A model generated the notes under the pieces. The model ran no database searches. It was not told the DNA's origin and was given only the letters and a program-made list of their open reading frames with translations. A stretch of 64,000 bases of DNA from Kordiimonas pumila (GTDB taxonomy: Bacteria > Pseudomonadota > Alphaproteobacteria > Sphingomonadales > Kordiimonadaceae). The stretch covers positions 3,706,501 through 3,770,500 of the forward strand of contig NZ_CP061205.1 of NCBI RefSeq assembly GCF_015240255.1, given 5' to 3'. A program made the position numbers and the translations under genes. This document shows, one piece after another, positions 43,498 through 52,903 of the stretch (position 1 is its first letter; every line of letters begins with the position of its first letter).

Positions 43498-44918
43498 TTC
43501 ACATCTCCTTCACCCACATGGCCCAATTCAAAATCAGAAACGGGCGGTGTCTCCGTACGGTCGTAAACAATCGCACCATCAACAAACGTGAGATCTGCTT
43601 TTGCATAAACACTAAACGGGTCAGTTGACCAAACCACGACATCTGCATCCTTACCGGCTTCAAGGCTACCTGTAAGTTGGTCAATGCCCAGTGACTTGGC
43701 CGGGTTAAGGGAAAGCCATTGCCATGCTTCTGCTTTCGAGATCTCAACACCAGCTTTGCGACCATCTGCAAGCGCCTTTGCCGCTTCCTGATTAAGGCGT
43801 TGGATACCCAGTTCGCTATCAGAATGCACAATGGCACAGGCACCAGCCTTGTGCACAAAGGGAATATTTTCGCGAATAGCGTCGTTGGCTTCCATTTTAA
43901 AGCCGTACCAGTCGGCCCACATGGCAGAACACACACCCTTTGCTGCAAGTTTATCTGCAATCTTGTAACTTTCAACAGCATGGTGGAAGGCAGAAATTTT
44001 GTAACCAAATTCTGACATCACATCCATCATCACCACCATTTCATCCGCGCGGTAACAGTGCATATGAACCAGAATATCACCTTTTAAAACGCCAGCTAGC
44101 GTTTCAAGGCGCAGGTTACGCGTTGGCGGCACAGCATCTATGCCCGCTTTATAGTCACGCTCATACTTATCCCATCCTTGCTGGTATGCCTGAGCATCTG
44201 CCCAGCCCTGCCTGTAGCCATGTACGTTACCCATGCGGGTAGAAGGCCGCGCCAATACGTTATTCTCGCCACTGCCATAAACACGTTTTGGGTTTTCACC
44301 GCACGCCATTTTCATCCCGTAAGGCGCACCTGGAAATTTCATATCCTGCACACTGCGCCCTGGCACATTCTTAACAGTAACAGATCGCCCGCCCACAAGG
44401 TTCGCTGATCCGGGTAAAATTTGCATTGATGTAACACCGCCAGCAAGCGCACGGCCAAAACCGGGGTCTTGCGGCCATACCGAATGTTCAGCCCACACAC
44501 CCGCCGTAATAGGCTCACCCACTTCGTTACCATCAGAATGCGATCCGGTACCTGGGCTCGCATAAACGCCCAAATGACTGTGTGCATCAATAATACCCGG
44601 TGTTACATAGCGGCCGGTTCCATCAATCACCACCGCGCCTTCAGGCGGTGTTATAACTTCTGCAACCTCAACAATTTTACCGCCCTGCATCAGTACAGAA
44701 CCGCCCTCCATAAAACCGCCGACACCATCATATATATTGGCGTTCACAATAACGGTAATGTCGCTTTCAAGCGGTATATATGTTGATGGAAACGGGTCTT
44801 TATCAATATCAACAAAGTCAGCCTGTTCCCCCATGTCAAACTTACAGGCAGCAAGCAGTACTCCCATCAAGGCAACTGTGCATGCAGCACGCACCCTGTT
44901 CTTATATATATTTTTCAT
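43494..44918 (-). CDS. Amidohydrolase lipoprotein
   Basis: 474 residues. The signal sequence ends in a lipobox LLAAC, so it is a lipoprotein exported to the periplasmic side. The metal motif is intact: VTPGIIDAHSHLGVYASPG, with further candidate ligands in HMHCYRADEM, SAFHHAVESY and AIVHSDSELG. It ends with LEAGKDADVVVWSTDPFS. The substrate may be an imide, cyclic amide or N-acyl amino acid, as for imidazolonepropionase or dihydropyrimidinase relatives. It is translationally coupled to the downstream amidohydrolase-like protein; a peptide transporter and an S9 peptidase lie nearby. Confidence 0.88.
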   Translation of the reverse strand: MKNIYKNRVRAACTVALMGVLLAACKFDMGEQADFVDIDKDPFPSTYIPLESDITVIVNANIYDGVGGFMEGGSVLMQGGKIVEVAEVITPPEGAVVIDGTGRYVTPGIIDAHSHLGVYASPGTGSHSDGNEVGEPITAGVWAEHSVWPQDPGFGRALAGGVTSMQILPGSANLVGGRSVTVKNVPGRSVQDMKFPGAPYGMKMACGENPKRVYGSGENNVLARPSTRMGNVHGYRQGWADAQAYQQGWDKYERDYKAGIDAVPPTRNLRLETLAGVLKGDILVHMHCYRADEMVVMMDVMSEFGYKISAFHHAVESYKIADKLAAKGVCSAMWADWYGFKMEANDAIRENIPFVHKAGACAIVHSDSELGIQRLNQEAAKALADGRKAGVEISKAEAWQWLSLNPAKSLGIDQLTGSLEAGKDADVVVWSTDPFSVYAKADLTFVDGAIVYDRTETPPVSDFELGHVGEGDVK

Positions 44919-45123
44919 ATTTTCTTTCCCTACGTCGTTAAAACACGCGCTGTAGTGCCGCGTATTTTACTAGGGAAAGCCTATCAAGGGAAAAACATGC
45001 TGTCACGTAGAACAGACAGAAAAACAAAAACACTATGGTTTTTGGCCGACACGCTCAAGTTGGTATAATCTAAAGTAATAAAGCCATAGCAAAGCGATAC
45101 AGCAAAACCTGTTCTATAGCAGC

Positions 45124-45747
45124 TTACAATGCGGCAATATTGTCATAGATTTCATAGTCCTGAACCAGCACTGACCGACAGTACCGGATATCTACGTCGG
45201 TCAGCTCTGAAGTCTTTTCGGGCGATACATTCAAGCGGCGCAGCTTAAGCTCTTGCCCCATTTTATTCTGAATGTTTAATAAAAATGCATCCAAGTCTTC
45301 ATACCGAATTAGGTGAAGGCCTTTTCGTGTGCCGTCCATACCAGTTACAAAATCGCACTGCCTGCCAACACTGGCATATTTAGGCGGGTTAGGCTGCATG
45401 GCATCAAGTAAATATTGTTGCCATGTGAGGTGCCCGGCATATTCCCAGTGATCAGGCTGTACCTCAGGCGAAATTTCATGGCGGTTCCTGAAACGATACC
45501 AGCTATACATCCACTCAGCGGGCTCGCGGAACAGGCTATATACATCATAGCTGTCAATTTCGTCACCTACTTTTAGGCGTAAAAACGGCATAATATACTG
45601 CTGATATTCACTATAACTAGTGTGTCGCAAACGGTGGTCAGAATCAAAAACACCATCACATAATGTCCTGAGCGAAAACACTAGTGATGTAGAGGCGCAT
45701 TTGCGGTTTGAAAGGATAACAAATTTGTGACGTGTGGAAATGAGCAT
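45124..45747 (-). CDS. Sulfotransferase-like protein
   Basis: 207 residues, shorter than most sulfotransferases. The N-terminus has KFVILSNRKCASTSLVFSLR, matching the 5'-phosphosulfate (PAPS) loop, and VYSLFREPAEWMYSWYRFR matches the 3'-phosphate motif RxPxxxxxS. A role in sulfating a surface glycan or lipid is plausible. The gene stands alone with AT-rich flanks on both sides and no clear ribosome site. A related kinase or other P-loop protein is unlikely because both motifs agree. Confidence 0.7.
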   Translation of the reverse strand: MLISTRHKFVILSNRKCASTSLVFSLRTLCDGVFDSDHRLRHTSYSEYQQYIMPFLRLKVGDEIDSYDVYSLFREPAEWMYSWYRFRNRHEISPEVQPDHWEYAGHLTWQQYLLDAMQPNPPKYASVGRQCDFVTGMDGTRKGLHLIRYEDLDAFLLNIQNKMGQELKLRRLNVSPEKTSELTDVDIRYCRSVLVQDYEIYDNIAAL

Positions 45748-45825
45748 AATTTTAATTTAGCTATTCTATAATTTCAAAGAAAATAGCGAGGCCCCACACC
45801 CCGCTATGAAACTAGTTTGGCGCTT

Positions 45826-47370
45826 TTAATGCACCCCGTGCATCCATTTGCGCATAATCGGTGTCAGCACCAAAAGCACAACACCAACACCCAGCGCAAA
45901 CACGCCAACAGAATGGAACAAGTCAATAGTAGCTGTTACGTCCAGTTCGGCAGAATTAGCACCGTGTGCACTATCCCCTGTTAAGCTGGAGATAAAACCA
46001 GCCACATAGTTTGCAAAAGCCGTAAACAGGAACCACATGCCCATCATCATGCCCACAAGCCTTGCAACGGAAAGCTTCGTGATCATAGATAAGCCAACAG
46101 GGCTAAGGCATAATTCGGCAAGGGTCATGAACAGATAAATAATAAACAGCCAGAAAAAGCTTTTGCCCGGCCCATCAGTAAGACCCATGCCATAAGCAAA
46201 TAAAATATACCCAATGCCAACAAGGAACATGGCGATTGCAAACTTTGCTGGTGTTGAAGGTTCCCACCCTCGCTTAGAAAGCCAGAGCCACGCCCACGCA
46301 AAAATAGGGGCAAACACAATAATAAACAGCGGGTTCATGGTTTGCACCTGCGACGCTGCAACACTGAAAATACCTAAATCCAGATCAAACTGTTGGTCTG
46401 CAAGAAGTGTCAGGCTTGAACCTTGCTGTTCAAATAAAGCCCAAAATACTACCTGAAATACAATTAGAATAGTTGCAACCATCAGGCGTTCTCGCTCAAC
46501 GTTTGTGCATTTAATAAACCCATAAACAAGCACAATCGCAACCATCAACAGTCCAGAACCACCAAGCAGGTTACCCACAACTTTTTGGTTTTGCACCAGC
46601 CACCACATGACGCCGACCAGTAAAACACCTACAATATAAATGACATGCTCGCGGCTAAGGCCCAGAAAAATTCGCTCCGTCAATTCCTCAGGGTTTGGTG
46701 GGTCTGCCCGGCCATCTAGCAAAGATTGCCCTTTTAGAAACACAACAAGCCCCAAAAGCATACCAATGCCTGCAATACCAAAACCATAGCCCCAGCCGTA
46801 TTTTTCACCTACCCCCGCAACAATAAGGGTAGCAAGGAAGGAACCAACATTTATGCCCATATAGAAAATGGTAAAACCACCATCACGGCGCGGGTCTGTC
46901 GGGCCGTATAATGCCCCGACAATCGTAGAAATATTGGCTTTTAAAAAACCAACACCGGTAATGATAAGGGCGAGAGACAGAAAAAATATGGACAAATGCG
47001 CTTCTGAGCGTACAACCATGTCACCATCCAGCACAGCTTGCGGCCCTTCAAAAGCAAGAGAGATATGCCCAAGAACCAGAAGAATGGCGCCGAAAGTAAC
47101 AGCTTTTCTACTACCCAAGTACCTATCTGCCAGATAGCCCCCAAGCACAGGCAGCAAATATACAAGGCCGGTATAGGCACCGTAAATCAGGCTGGCTTCT
47201 CCTGCGGAAAACAGAAAGTGCTTGGTTAAAAACAATATAAGCAGCGCCCGCATGCCATAGTATGAAAAGCGCTCCCACATTTCTGTTAGAAAACATATTG
47301 TCAAGCCAATCGGGTGCCCCAGAAACTCCCTTTCCTGAGACCCAATTGTTGAAACATCATTTGTTGTCAC
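45826..47370 (-). CDS. Proton-dependent peptide transporter (POT family)
   Basis: 514 residues, about 14 membrane helices. The E-x-x-E-R signature is EMWERFSYYGMRALLILFL (near residue 30), followed by GGYLADRYLGSRKAV, the MFS loop motif. FYMGINVGSFLATLI is the second POT signature. It would import di- and tripeptides with protons. The gene is flanked by an S9 peptidase gene, whose products (short peptides) it could take up. No operon partner overlaps. Confidence 0.93.
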   Translation of the reverse strand: MTTNDVSTIGSQEREFLGHPIGLTICFLTEMWERFSYYGMRALLILFLTKHFLFSAGEASLIYGAYTGLVYLLPVLGGYLADRYLGSRKAVTFGAILLVLGHISLAFEGPQAVLDGDMVVRSEAHLSIFFLSLALIITGVGFLKANISTIVGALYGPTDPRRDGGFTIFYMGINVGSFLATLIVAGVGEKYGWGYGFGIAGIGMLLGLVVFLKGQSLLDGRADPPNPEELTERIFLGLSREHVIYIVGVLLVGVMWWLVQNQKVVGNLLGGSGLLMVAIVLVYGFIKCTNVERERLMVATILIVFQVVFWALFEQQGSSLTLLADQQFDLDLGIFSVAASQVQTMNPLFIIVFAPIFAWAWLWLSKRGWEPSTPAKFAIAMFLVGIGYILFAYGMGLTDGPGKSFFWLFIIYLFMTLAELCLSPVGLSMITKLSVARLVGMMMGMWFLFTAFANYVAGFISSLTGDSAHGANSAELDVTATIDLFHSVGVFALGVGVVLLVLTPIMRKWMHGVH

Positions 47371-47527
47371 ACTACAACCCCATTTCTATTTTGCTTTTGT
47401 CCCCCACCTTTGTAGCAGGCGGTATGTATTGAATTGCTATTTGTTGCAAATCAGCAAGCAAAAACCAACCAAATAGTCATAACCCTTTCTGACTGGCCCA
47501 AATACCGGCATAAATAACCTGCTCTCG

Positions 47528-49459
47528 CTAATGCAAAGGGCGCTGTTTCAGGTATTTATCAAGAAACTGAAGACTGGCTGACAAATATGTTCGTTTGTCT
47601 GCCTCGTTGTATAAAACATGTTCTGCGCCCTTCAGCACAATAAATTCATATTCCTTTGAATGGTCTGCCAGCGCATCGGCCATAAGCGTTGAGTGATAGA
47701 ATGGCACATTTGTATCATGTGTTGCATGCAACAACAGTACCGGGGTTCGTACCAGATCAACCCTGTTAAGCGGCGAACGACGCATAAGGACACGCTCTGA
47801 CAGATGCTCTTTGATACGGGGTATAGTAAGCATATGAAACCGGTTTTTGTTTAAAAAATCGATCAAATATGGCAGGGAGCTAACCCCATTCAAGCTAATA
47901 GCGCATGCAAACAGGTCATCATCCCTGATGGATGACAAGAGCGCGGCATAACCACCAAACGAACCGCCCATTACACACATTTGCCCAGCACTTGAAATAC
48001 CCTGATCAACAAGCCATTCTGCTGCTGTGCGCACATCTTCCTGCATGCGCCGCCCCCACTCACCGTATCCAGCACGGCGCCATGTTTCGCCGTATCCACT
48101 AGACCCTCGAAAGTTCGGCTGCAATACACTATACCCATGCGCCACAAGCCAGCTTACCAACGGCTGAAACTGGGTAGCTGCACGACTAACTGGGCCGCCG
48201 TGAACCAGCACAACCGCCTTACCTGTAAGGCCTGATTGTGGGACCGACAAAATAGCATGCATCGGCGCTTTCATACCTTTTACAGGCATATAAACCCCAC
48301 TTGATACCGGCTTGGGCAACGTTTCAATTCCGGCGTCAAACGGTAAACGGGTGAAGCTTTTTTCTTCGCGGTCAAAAATAGTGTAAACAGGCGGCCTGTA
48401 TGTTTCATCGCTGCGCAGTAACACCCGGCGACCATCTCTGCTGGCTGATACTATCCTCAAATCATTGGTACCCAATTGGCGTTCAAAGCTTTGCAGTTCC
48501 TGCTTGCGCTCAGCCAACCAAACAATATTCACATCACCTTCCGCCACGTAGCTTGCACCGATTGTCAGGTCTGTTACTGGGTCAATAAGCGCCGCCGACA
48601 TATCAAACTGGGGGTGTGCTGCCAGCCGGGTTAACATATCCCCGGTTTTAATATCCATACGCCACAAATCTCGCTTGTCACCCGCATGTGCAGAGAGCAC
48701 AAGTGCTGTAGCCCCGCCCGGCTCTATCATAAGAACAGAAAGCGCGGGGCCATCAAAATAATCCCTATCAGAAACAGTATACCAGCTCCCGTCGTCACTG
48801 CGCCGGGCATAGAGCAGTTGGCGGCGCCCCTTAAAGCCTTCCCCCATTTGCACTTCGCCCGACGGCGAGGCCCACCACCTTATAACCGGGTTCCAGCCAC
48901 TGATTATTTTCTCAGATGTGCCATCAAGGATATTAACCCGGTAAACTGCCGGAAAGCCAGGGGTGCCCGGGTCCTCCCACTGCAAAAGAACATGAACAGG
49001 GTCATCAGGCATATCACTGATCAAAATAGGGGGTAGTTCATCTGGGCGCGGGCCATCACTATCAATAAGCGGGCGCAACCGGCCTATATGTGCATCATAA
49101 ATAACGAGGCCATTCTCGGAAAGTGACAACAGCAACCGACCACCACCAACCCAGCCCATCCAGCCCACATCAGCGCGGACATACGGTAAAACATCAGCAG
49201 CTTCAAAACCTGCATTCACTGACCAGACTGCAATTTTACTATCACCGTCATGCTGGCGAGCAAGAGCCGCTAGAAAATGACCATCAGATGACAGGGTAAC
49301 TGCACCAATCAAAGGATTTCTGACAAGGCGTGTTAAAAGATCAGAATCATTTTCTGCGCGAGCTAGACACAGGGTATTTACCAGTAAAAATACTATCCCA
49401 TACAGAAACAGTATATTTTTCTGTGCAACAGAATGATGTTGTAGAATTCGTGTCGTCAT
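47528..49459 (-). CDS. Prolyl oligopeptidase-family peptidase (S9)
   Basis: 643 residues with a signal peptide (NILFLYGIVFLLVNTLCLARA). The N-terminal half (about 50-380) is a beta-propeller-like region. The C-terminal alpha/beta hydrolase has the nucleophile S in CVMGGSFGGYAALLS, the acid D in LLLHATHDTNVPF and the H in VLKGAEHVLYNE. It fits the S9C acylaminoacyl-peptidase/dipeptidyl-peptidase group, cutting peptides outside the cytoplasm. A peptide transporter gene lies next to it and could import the products. Confidence 0.92.
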   Translation of the reverse strand: MTTRILQHHSVAQKNILFLYGIVFLLVNTLCLARAENDSDLLTRLVRNPLIGAVTLSSDGHFLAALARQHDGDSKIAVWSVNAGFEAADVLPYVRADVGWMGWVGGGRLLLSLSENGLVIYDAHIGRLRPLIDSDGPRPDELPPILISDMPDDPVHVLLQWEDPGTPGFPAVYRVNILDGTSEKIISGWNPVIRWWASPSGEVQMGEGFKGRRQLLYARRSDDGSWYTVSDRDYFDGPALSVLMIEPGGATALVLSAHAGDKRDLWRMDIKTGDMLTRLAAHPQFDMSAALIDPVTDLTIGASYVAEGDVNIVWLAERKQELQSFERQLGTNDLRIVSASRDGRRVLLRSDETYRPPVYTIFDREEKSFTRLPFDAGIETLPKPVSSGVYMPVKGMKAPMHAILSVPQSGLTGKAVVLVHGGPVSRAATQFQPLVSWLVAHGYSVLQPNFRGSSGYGETWRRAGYGEWGRRMQEDVRTAAEWLVDQGISSAGQMCVMGGSFGGYAALLSSIRDDDLFACAISLNGVSSLPYLIDFLNKNRFHMLTIPRIKEHLSERVLMRRSPLNRVDLVRTPVLLLHATHDTNVPFYHSTLMADALADHSKEYEFIVLKGAEHVLYNEADKRTYLSASLQFLDKYLKQRPLH

Positions 49460-49645
49460 AACAATATGTTATCATGCTATTAGAAGGGAAAAAACGCTCT
49501 ATCTTCAAAGTACATTGCTTTTTTTGCCATGCTATACCTTGCCAAACCAGCCTTTTCTGCTATTTTCTAGACTGTAAGTTCCAGTATATTATTTGCAGCG
49601 CCTCTTCGCGCTCATACCCTACTGACTTCAAACGGGAAAAGTTGA

Positions 49646-50578
49646 ATGACGGCTAAGTCCACACAGTGGCGGGCAATAAAACCCGGCGATATCGTGAATA
49701 GCGAGGAATCACACCATCTTCGGCAGCGCTCTAACATTTGGGGCTTCTGGCTTATCGCTCATTGCTGGGCAACTATAGGCATCGCAATAGCACTATATGC
49801 CTTTTTTCCAAGCGCCCTCACCTTGATTTTAGGCATCATCATTGTGGGCGGACGGCAGCTTGGTCTTGCTATTTTAATGCACGAAGGCAGTCACGGCCTG
49901 CTTTTTCGTAACCGCGCCCTTAATGAGCGTATGACACAGTGGTTTACAGCATGGCCTATGATCTTAAATGTCCATGCATACCGTGTGCGCCATATGGCAC
50001 ATCACCGTTTTACCCGCACAGATAAAGACCCGGAAAATTATCTCTATACACCTTTTCCTGTGACAAAAAGCAGCATGATCCGCAAGTTTGCACGCGACCT
50101 ATCAGGCGTTGTTTTTCTCCGCACCAATTATGCCATTTTCCGTTTCATATGGGGCGACCCCAAAGGCCGCAGCACACGACTTATTGGTTTTTATGCCGGA
50201 CCGCTTCTATTTAATGGCCTGATGGCCACAGCCTTTGCCTATGCTGGCAGAATAGACCTGTGGCTACTGTTGTGGCTTTTACCACTTGCGACAACATACC
50301 AGTTATTTCTACGTATTCGGAATATTGCCGAGCATGCAACGGTGCCTAACCTTACCGATTCTCTAAAAAATAGCCGCACAACACTGGCCAACGTGCTTGA
50401 GCGGGCAACCGTTGCCCCTTACTGGGTGAACTATCACATCGAACACCACATGCTACCTTTTGTTCCCTGTTACAGGCTACCGTTTGTTCATACATTAATG
50501 CGGGAAAGAGGTTTTGCCGACCGCATGGAAATTCGCATGGGGTACCGCGATATTATAAGGCTTAACGCCTCTGCATAA
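49646..50578 (+). CDS. Membrane fatty acid desaturase
   Basis: 310 residues with two pairs of membrane helices and three histidine boxes: HEGSHG (near 83), HMAHHRF (near 115) and HIEHH in YHIEHHMLPFVPCYRLP (near 275). These hold the di-iron centre of membrane desaturases and hydroxylases. The substrate may be an acyl lipid, ceramide or carotenoid; the HEGSHG form occurs in several bacterial acyl-lipid desaturases. The gene stands alone with a weak ribosome site (GGGA). A perfect hairpin follows 47 bp after the stop. Confidence 0.88.
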   Translation: MTAKSTQWRAIKPGDIVNSEESHHLRQRSNIWGFWLIAHCWATIGIAIALYAFFPSALTLILGIIIVGGRQLGLAILMHEGSHGLLFRNRALNERMTQWFTAWPMILNVHAYRVRHMAHHRFTRTDKDPENYLYTPFPVTKSSMIRKFARDLSGVVFLRTNYAIFRFIWGDPKGRSTRLIGFYAGPLLFNGLMATAFAYAGRIDLWLLLWLLPLATTYQLFLRIRNIAEHATVPNLTDSLKNSRTTLANVLERATVAPYWVNYHIEHHMLPFVPCYRLPFVHTLMRERGFADRMEIRMGYRDIIRLNASA

Positions 50579-50624
50579 AAACCCTGAATCCTTTAGCTAC
50601 TACAGACTTCATACTATCTGAATT

Positions 50625-50659
50625 TTAATAACAGGCACCCTGATTAAGCCTGTTATTAA
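50625..50659. terminator. Perfect 12 bp inverted repeat between convergent genes
   Basis: TTAATAACAGGC (50625-50636) and GCCTGTTATTAA (50648-50659) are exact inverse copies around an 11-base loop. It lies between convergent genes and probably acts as a two-way terminator; a distinct T tract is missing. Confidence 0.6.
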
Positions 50660-50741
50660 GTCGGAAGAAACCTTTATGCAAAAAACATACGGCAATAGCT
50701 ATAGAACTTACTGTGCGGAAGTTCGGCACTGGCTATAATTC

Positions 50742-52028
50742 TTAATTACCCGTATAGGTTATACGCCAAATACGACCACCACCGACAGAACTGCTAACAT
50801 ATAATTCGCCGTTGTTGCCTTCTGCCAGACCGGTTGGGCGATATGCTGCATCACGAGGGTTTTCAATTGCTGAACCACCAGCGAAACTATCTGCAAAAAC
50901 AACCCAATTACCAGTTGGTTCGCCTTTATCATCCATCGGCACAAACACAACATGGTAGCCCTCTTGAGGCATAGGGGTGCGGTTCCACGAACCGTGAAAA
51001 GCAATGAAGGCTCCTTTTTGATACGCGGTAGGCATCCCTTCTTTTTTCTGTTTAAACAGCAGGGCATTCGGGGCCCAGTGACCCGGAAAACCAATAAGGG
51101 GGTCCTGCCCTTTATCAGAAACAGTTTTGCCGTCGCCGCCGTATTCAGGCATAACCATGCGCTTGCCGACGTGCTGGTCAAAATAGCTATAGGGCCAGCC
51201 AACATCGGCACCCTCCGCTACCTTATGAAATTCTTCCGCAGGTAAATCTGCACTTTCATCCGGCGTATAAAAATCGGGGAAAAATTCCGCCAACTGATCA
51301 CGCCCGTGCTGCAGCAGATACAAGCTATCCGCGAAAGGATTCCAAGCAATCGCCATTGCATTACGAACACCGGTTACATATCTGGTCGCCGTTTTTGTTT
51401 GCTCTTGCATCAAAGCATTCGCATCAAACTTCCAAACGCCTGCAAATTCATCCAGAATAGGGCATGGGTCCATCCCCGGTGAATCTTTGGTGCGTGCTCG
51501 CTCCATACATGCATTAGAGGGGGCGCCTACCGTTACATAAAGGCCGCCCTTACCATCAAAGGCCATAGGCTTTGAGGCGTGCTGCCTTTTAGCGCCAAAA
51601 CCATGCGCTACAAGCTCAGGGTCAGTTTTCGGAATATCGCTTTCAGGTAATTTCCAGCGAATAACGCTAACGTCGGTCGCAAAATAAAGGTACCCGTCAT
51701 AAATGCCAATGCCAGAACCACGGATACGCTCGGCAAAATATATGCGCTCTTCCGCTATGCCATCACCGTCCGCATCTCGCAGGGCAACAGCGCCCATTTT
51801 GTTGTTAGGCCGCCTAAGTGCGCCGTACATCCAGCCATTTTCTGCCATTACAATGTGGCGTACTTCGCCCACATCATCGGCATAAACTGTTGACGTAAAG
51901 CCTTTAGGAAGCCGAATACCTGTAATCGGGTCTGCGACTGACTTTGTATCAACACCTAAATCAGCGGCGCCTACAGACACAGCAAGGCACAGCACGGCCA
52001 CTACTGATACAACAAAACTCTTCACCAT
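50742..52028 (-). CDS. Sorbosone dehydrogenase-like PQQ-type beta-propeller protein
   Basis: 428 residues. A signal peptide ends at VSVGA then ADLGV. The start of the mature part, ITGIRLPKGFTSTVYADDVGEVRHIVMAENGWMYGAL, is given here only as the pattern: a blade with a conserved R-x-I/M contact. Later segments include GVRNAMAIAWNPFADSLYLLQHGRDQL and GEPTGNWVVFADSFAGG. This is the glucose/sorbosone dehydrogenase family, a soluble PQQ-dependent beta-propeller in the periplasm. Which sugar aldehyde it oxidises is unknown. I saw no PQQ synthesis genes in the window. Confidence 0.82.
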   Translation of the reverse strand: MVKSFVVSVVAVLCLAVSVGAADLGVDTKSVADPITGIRLPKGFTSTVYADDVGEVRHIVMAENGWMYGALRRPNNKMGAVALRDADGDGIAEERIYFAERIRGSGIGIYDGYLYFATDVSVIRWKLPESDIPKTDPELVAHGFGAKRQHASKPMAFDGKGGLYVTVGAPSNACMERARTKDSPGMDPCPILDEFAGVWKFDANALMQEQTKTATRYVTGVRNAMAIAWNPFADSLYLLQHGRDQLAEFFPDFYTPDESADLPAEEFHKVAEGADVGWPYSYFDQHVGKRMVMPEYGGDGKTVSDKGQDPLIGFPGHWAPNALLFKQKKEGMPTAYQKGAFIAFHGSWNRTPMPQEGYHVVFVPMDDKGEPTGNWVVFADSFAGGSAIENPRDAAYRPTGLAEGNNGELYVSSSVGGGRIWRITYTGN

Positions 52029-52250
52029 TCATGACCCTTGCTTGCTATCTATGCTACAATAACCAAAGGAACAAACCATCCCACACTAAATGGTTTATCA
52101 CACAAATATTATCCCCAAAACCCCCTGAGGTAGGTATAGGTGATTAAATATGCTTAATACAATAAATCTATGCAAAAGATTAATTTGGCCGATAAAGTCA
52201 GTGACTGTGGCATTTTAATTAGGTAACTAAGAACCATTCCTAACAATAAA

Positions 52251-52272
52251 CAGTGTATACACAGTGTATACA
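52251..52272. promoter_or_regulatory. Tandem 11 bp palindromic repeats before nitroreductase
   Basis: The 11-mer CAGTGTATACA occurs twice with no gap (52251-52261, 52262-52272). Each copy contains the palindrome TGTATACA. The repeat lies 28 bp before the start codon of the nitroreductase gene and looks like a double operator; no regulator gene is next to it. Confidence 0.5.
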
Positions 52273-52300
52273 AAGCCAAAAACTACAGAGCGAGAGATAT

Positions 52301-52903
52301 ATGTCTTTTAATACCCCAAACCCCGCCACCTATGACCTCTTAATGAAGCGGCGCAGTGTTGTCGCCCGCGACATGGTAGGCCCCGGCCCAGATGATACAG
52401 ACCTTAAAAAAATACTAGAAGCCGGTATGCGAGTGCCTGACCACGGCAAGCTCGCACCGTGGCGTTTTATTGTGCTACGTGGTGCTGAACGGGAAAAATT
52501 GGGTGACCTAATTGCCGAAGCACTGAAAGCGGAAAGCGACACAAGCGAAAAAACCGCCGAAAAAATGAAAGATTACGCCTCACAAGGGCCAGTACTTGTT
52601 GTCTCTATTTTCAGCCCTCAACCGCTGCATCCAGCCATACCTTACTGGGAACAACAGCTCTCTGCCGGTGCTTCATGCCAGAATATGCTTATTGCAGCTA
52701 CTGCTCTTGGTTATGCCAGTCAGTGGCTAACCGGCTGGGGAGCCTTTAGCCGCCATGTTATGAACGGGCTTGGACTTAATGACGATGAATGTATTTCTGG
52801 CCTTATGTTTTTTGGTCACCAAGCCATCGAGCCAACAGAGCGGGCGCGCCCCGATGTTGATAAGCATATTATCTGGGGTTTCCCTGAAGGCGCTGGTGCC
52901 TAA
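52301..52903 (+). CDS. YdjA-like nitroreductase family protein
   Basis: 200 residues from the ATG at 52301; a longer frame through the tandem repeat is less likely. The FMN-binding region is MKRRSVVARDMVGPGP and ILEAGMRVPDHGKLAPWRF, which match the small YdjA-type nitroreductases. ALGYASQWLTGW is the later flavin contact. It is probably a homodimeric FMN-dependent NAD(P)H oxidoreductase; the natural substrate is unknown. A selO gene starts directly after its stop codon. Confidence 0.88.
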   Translation: MSFNTPNPATYDLLMKRRSVVARDMVGPGPDDTDLKKILEAGMRVPDHGKLAPWRFIVLRGAEREKLGDLIAEALKAESDTSEKTAEKMKDYASQGPVLVVSIFSPQPLHPAIPYWEQQLSAGASCQNMLIAATALGYASQWLTGWGAFSRHVMNGLGLNDDECISGLMFFGHQAIEPTERARPDVDKHIIWGFPEGAGA

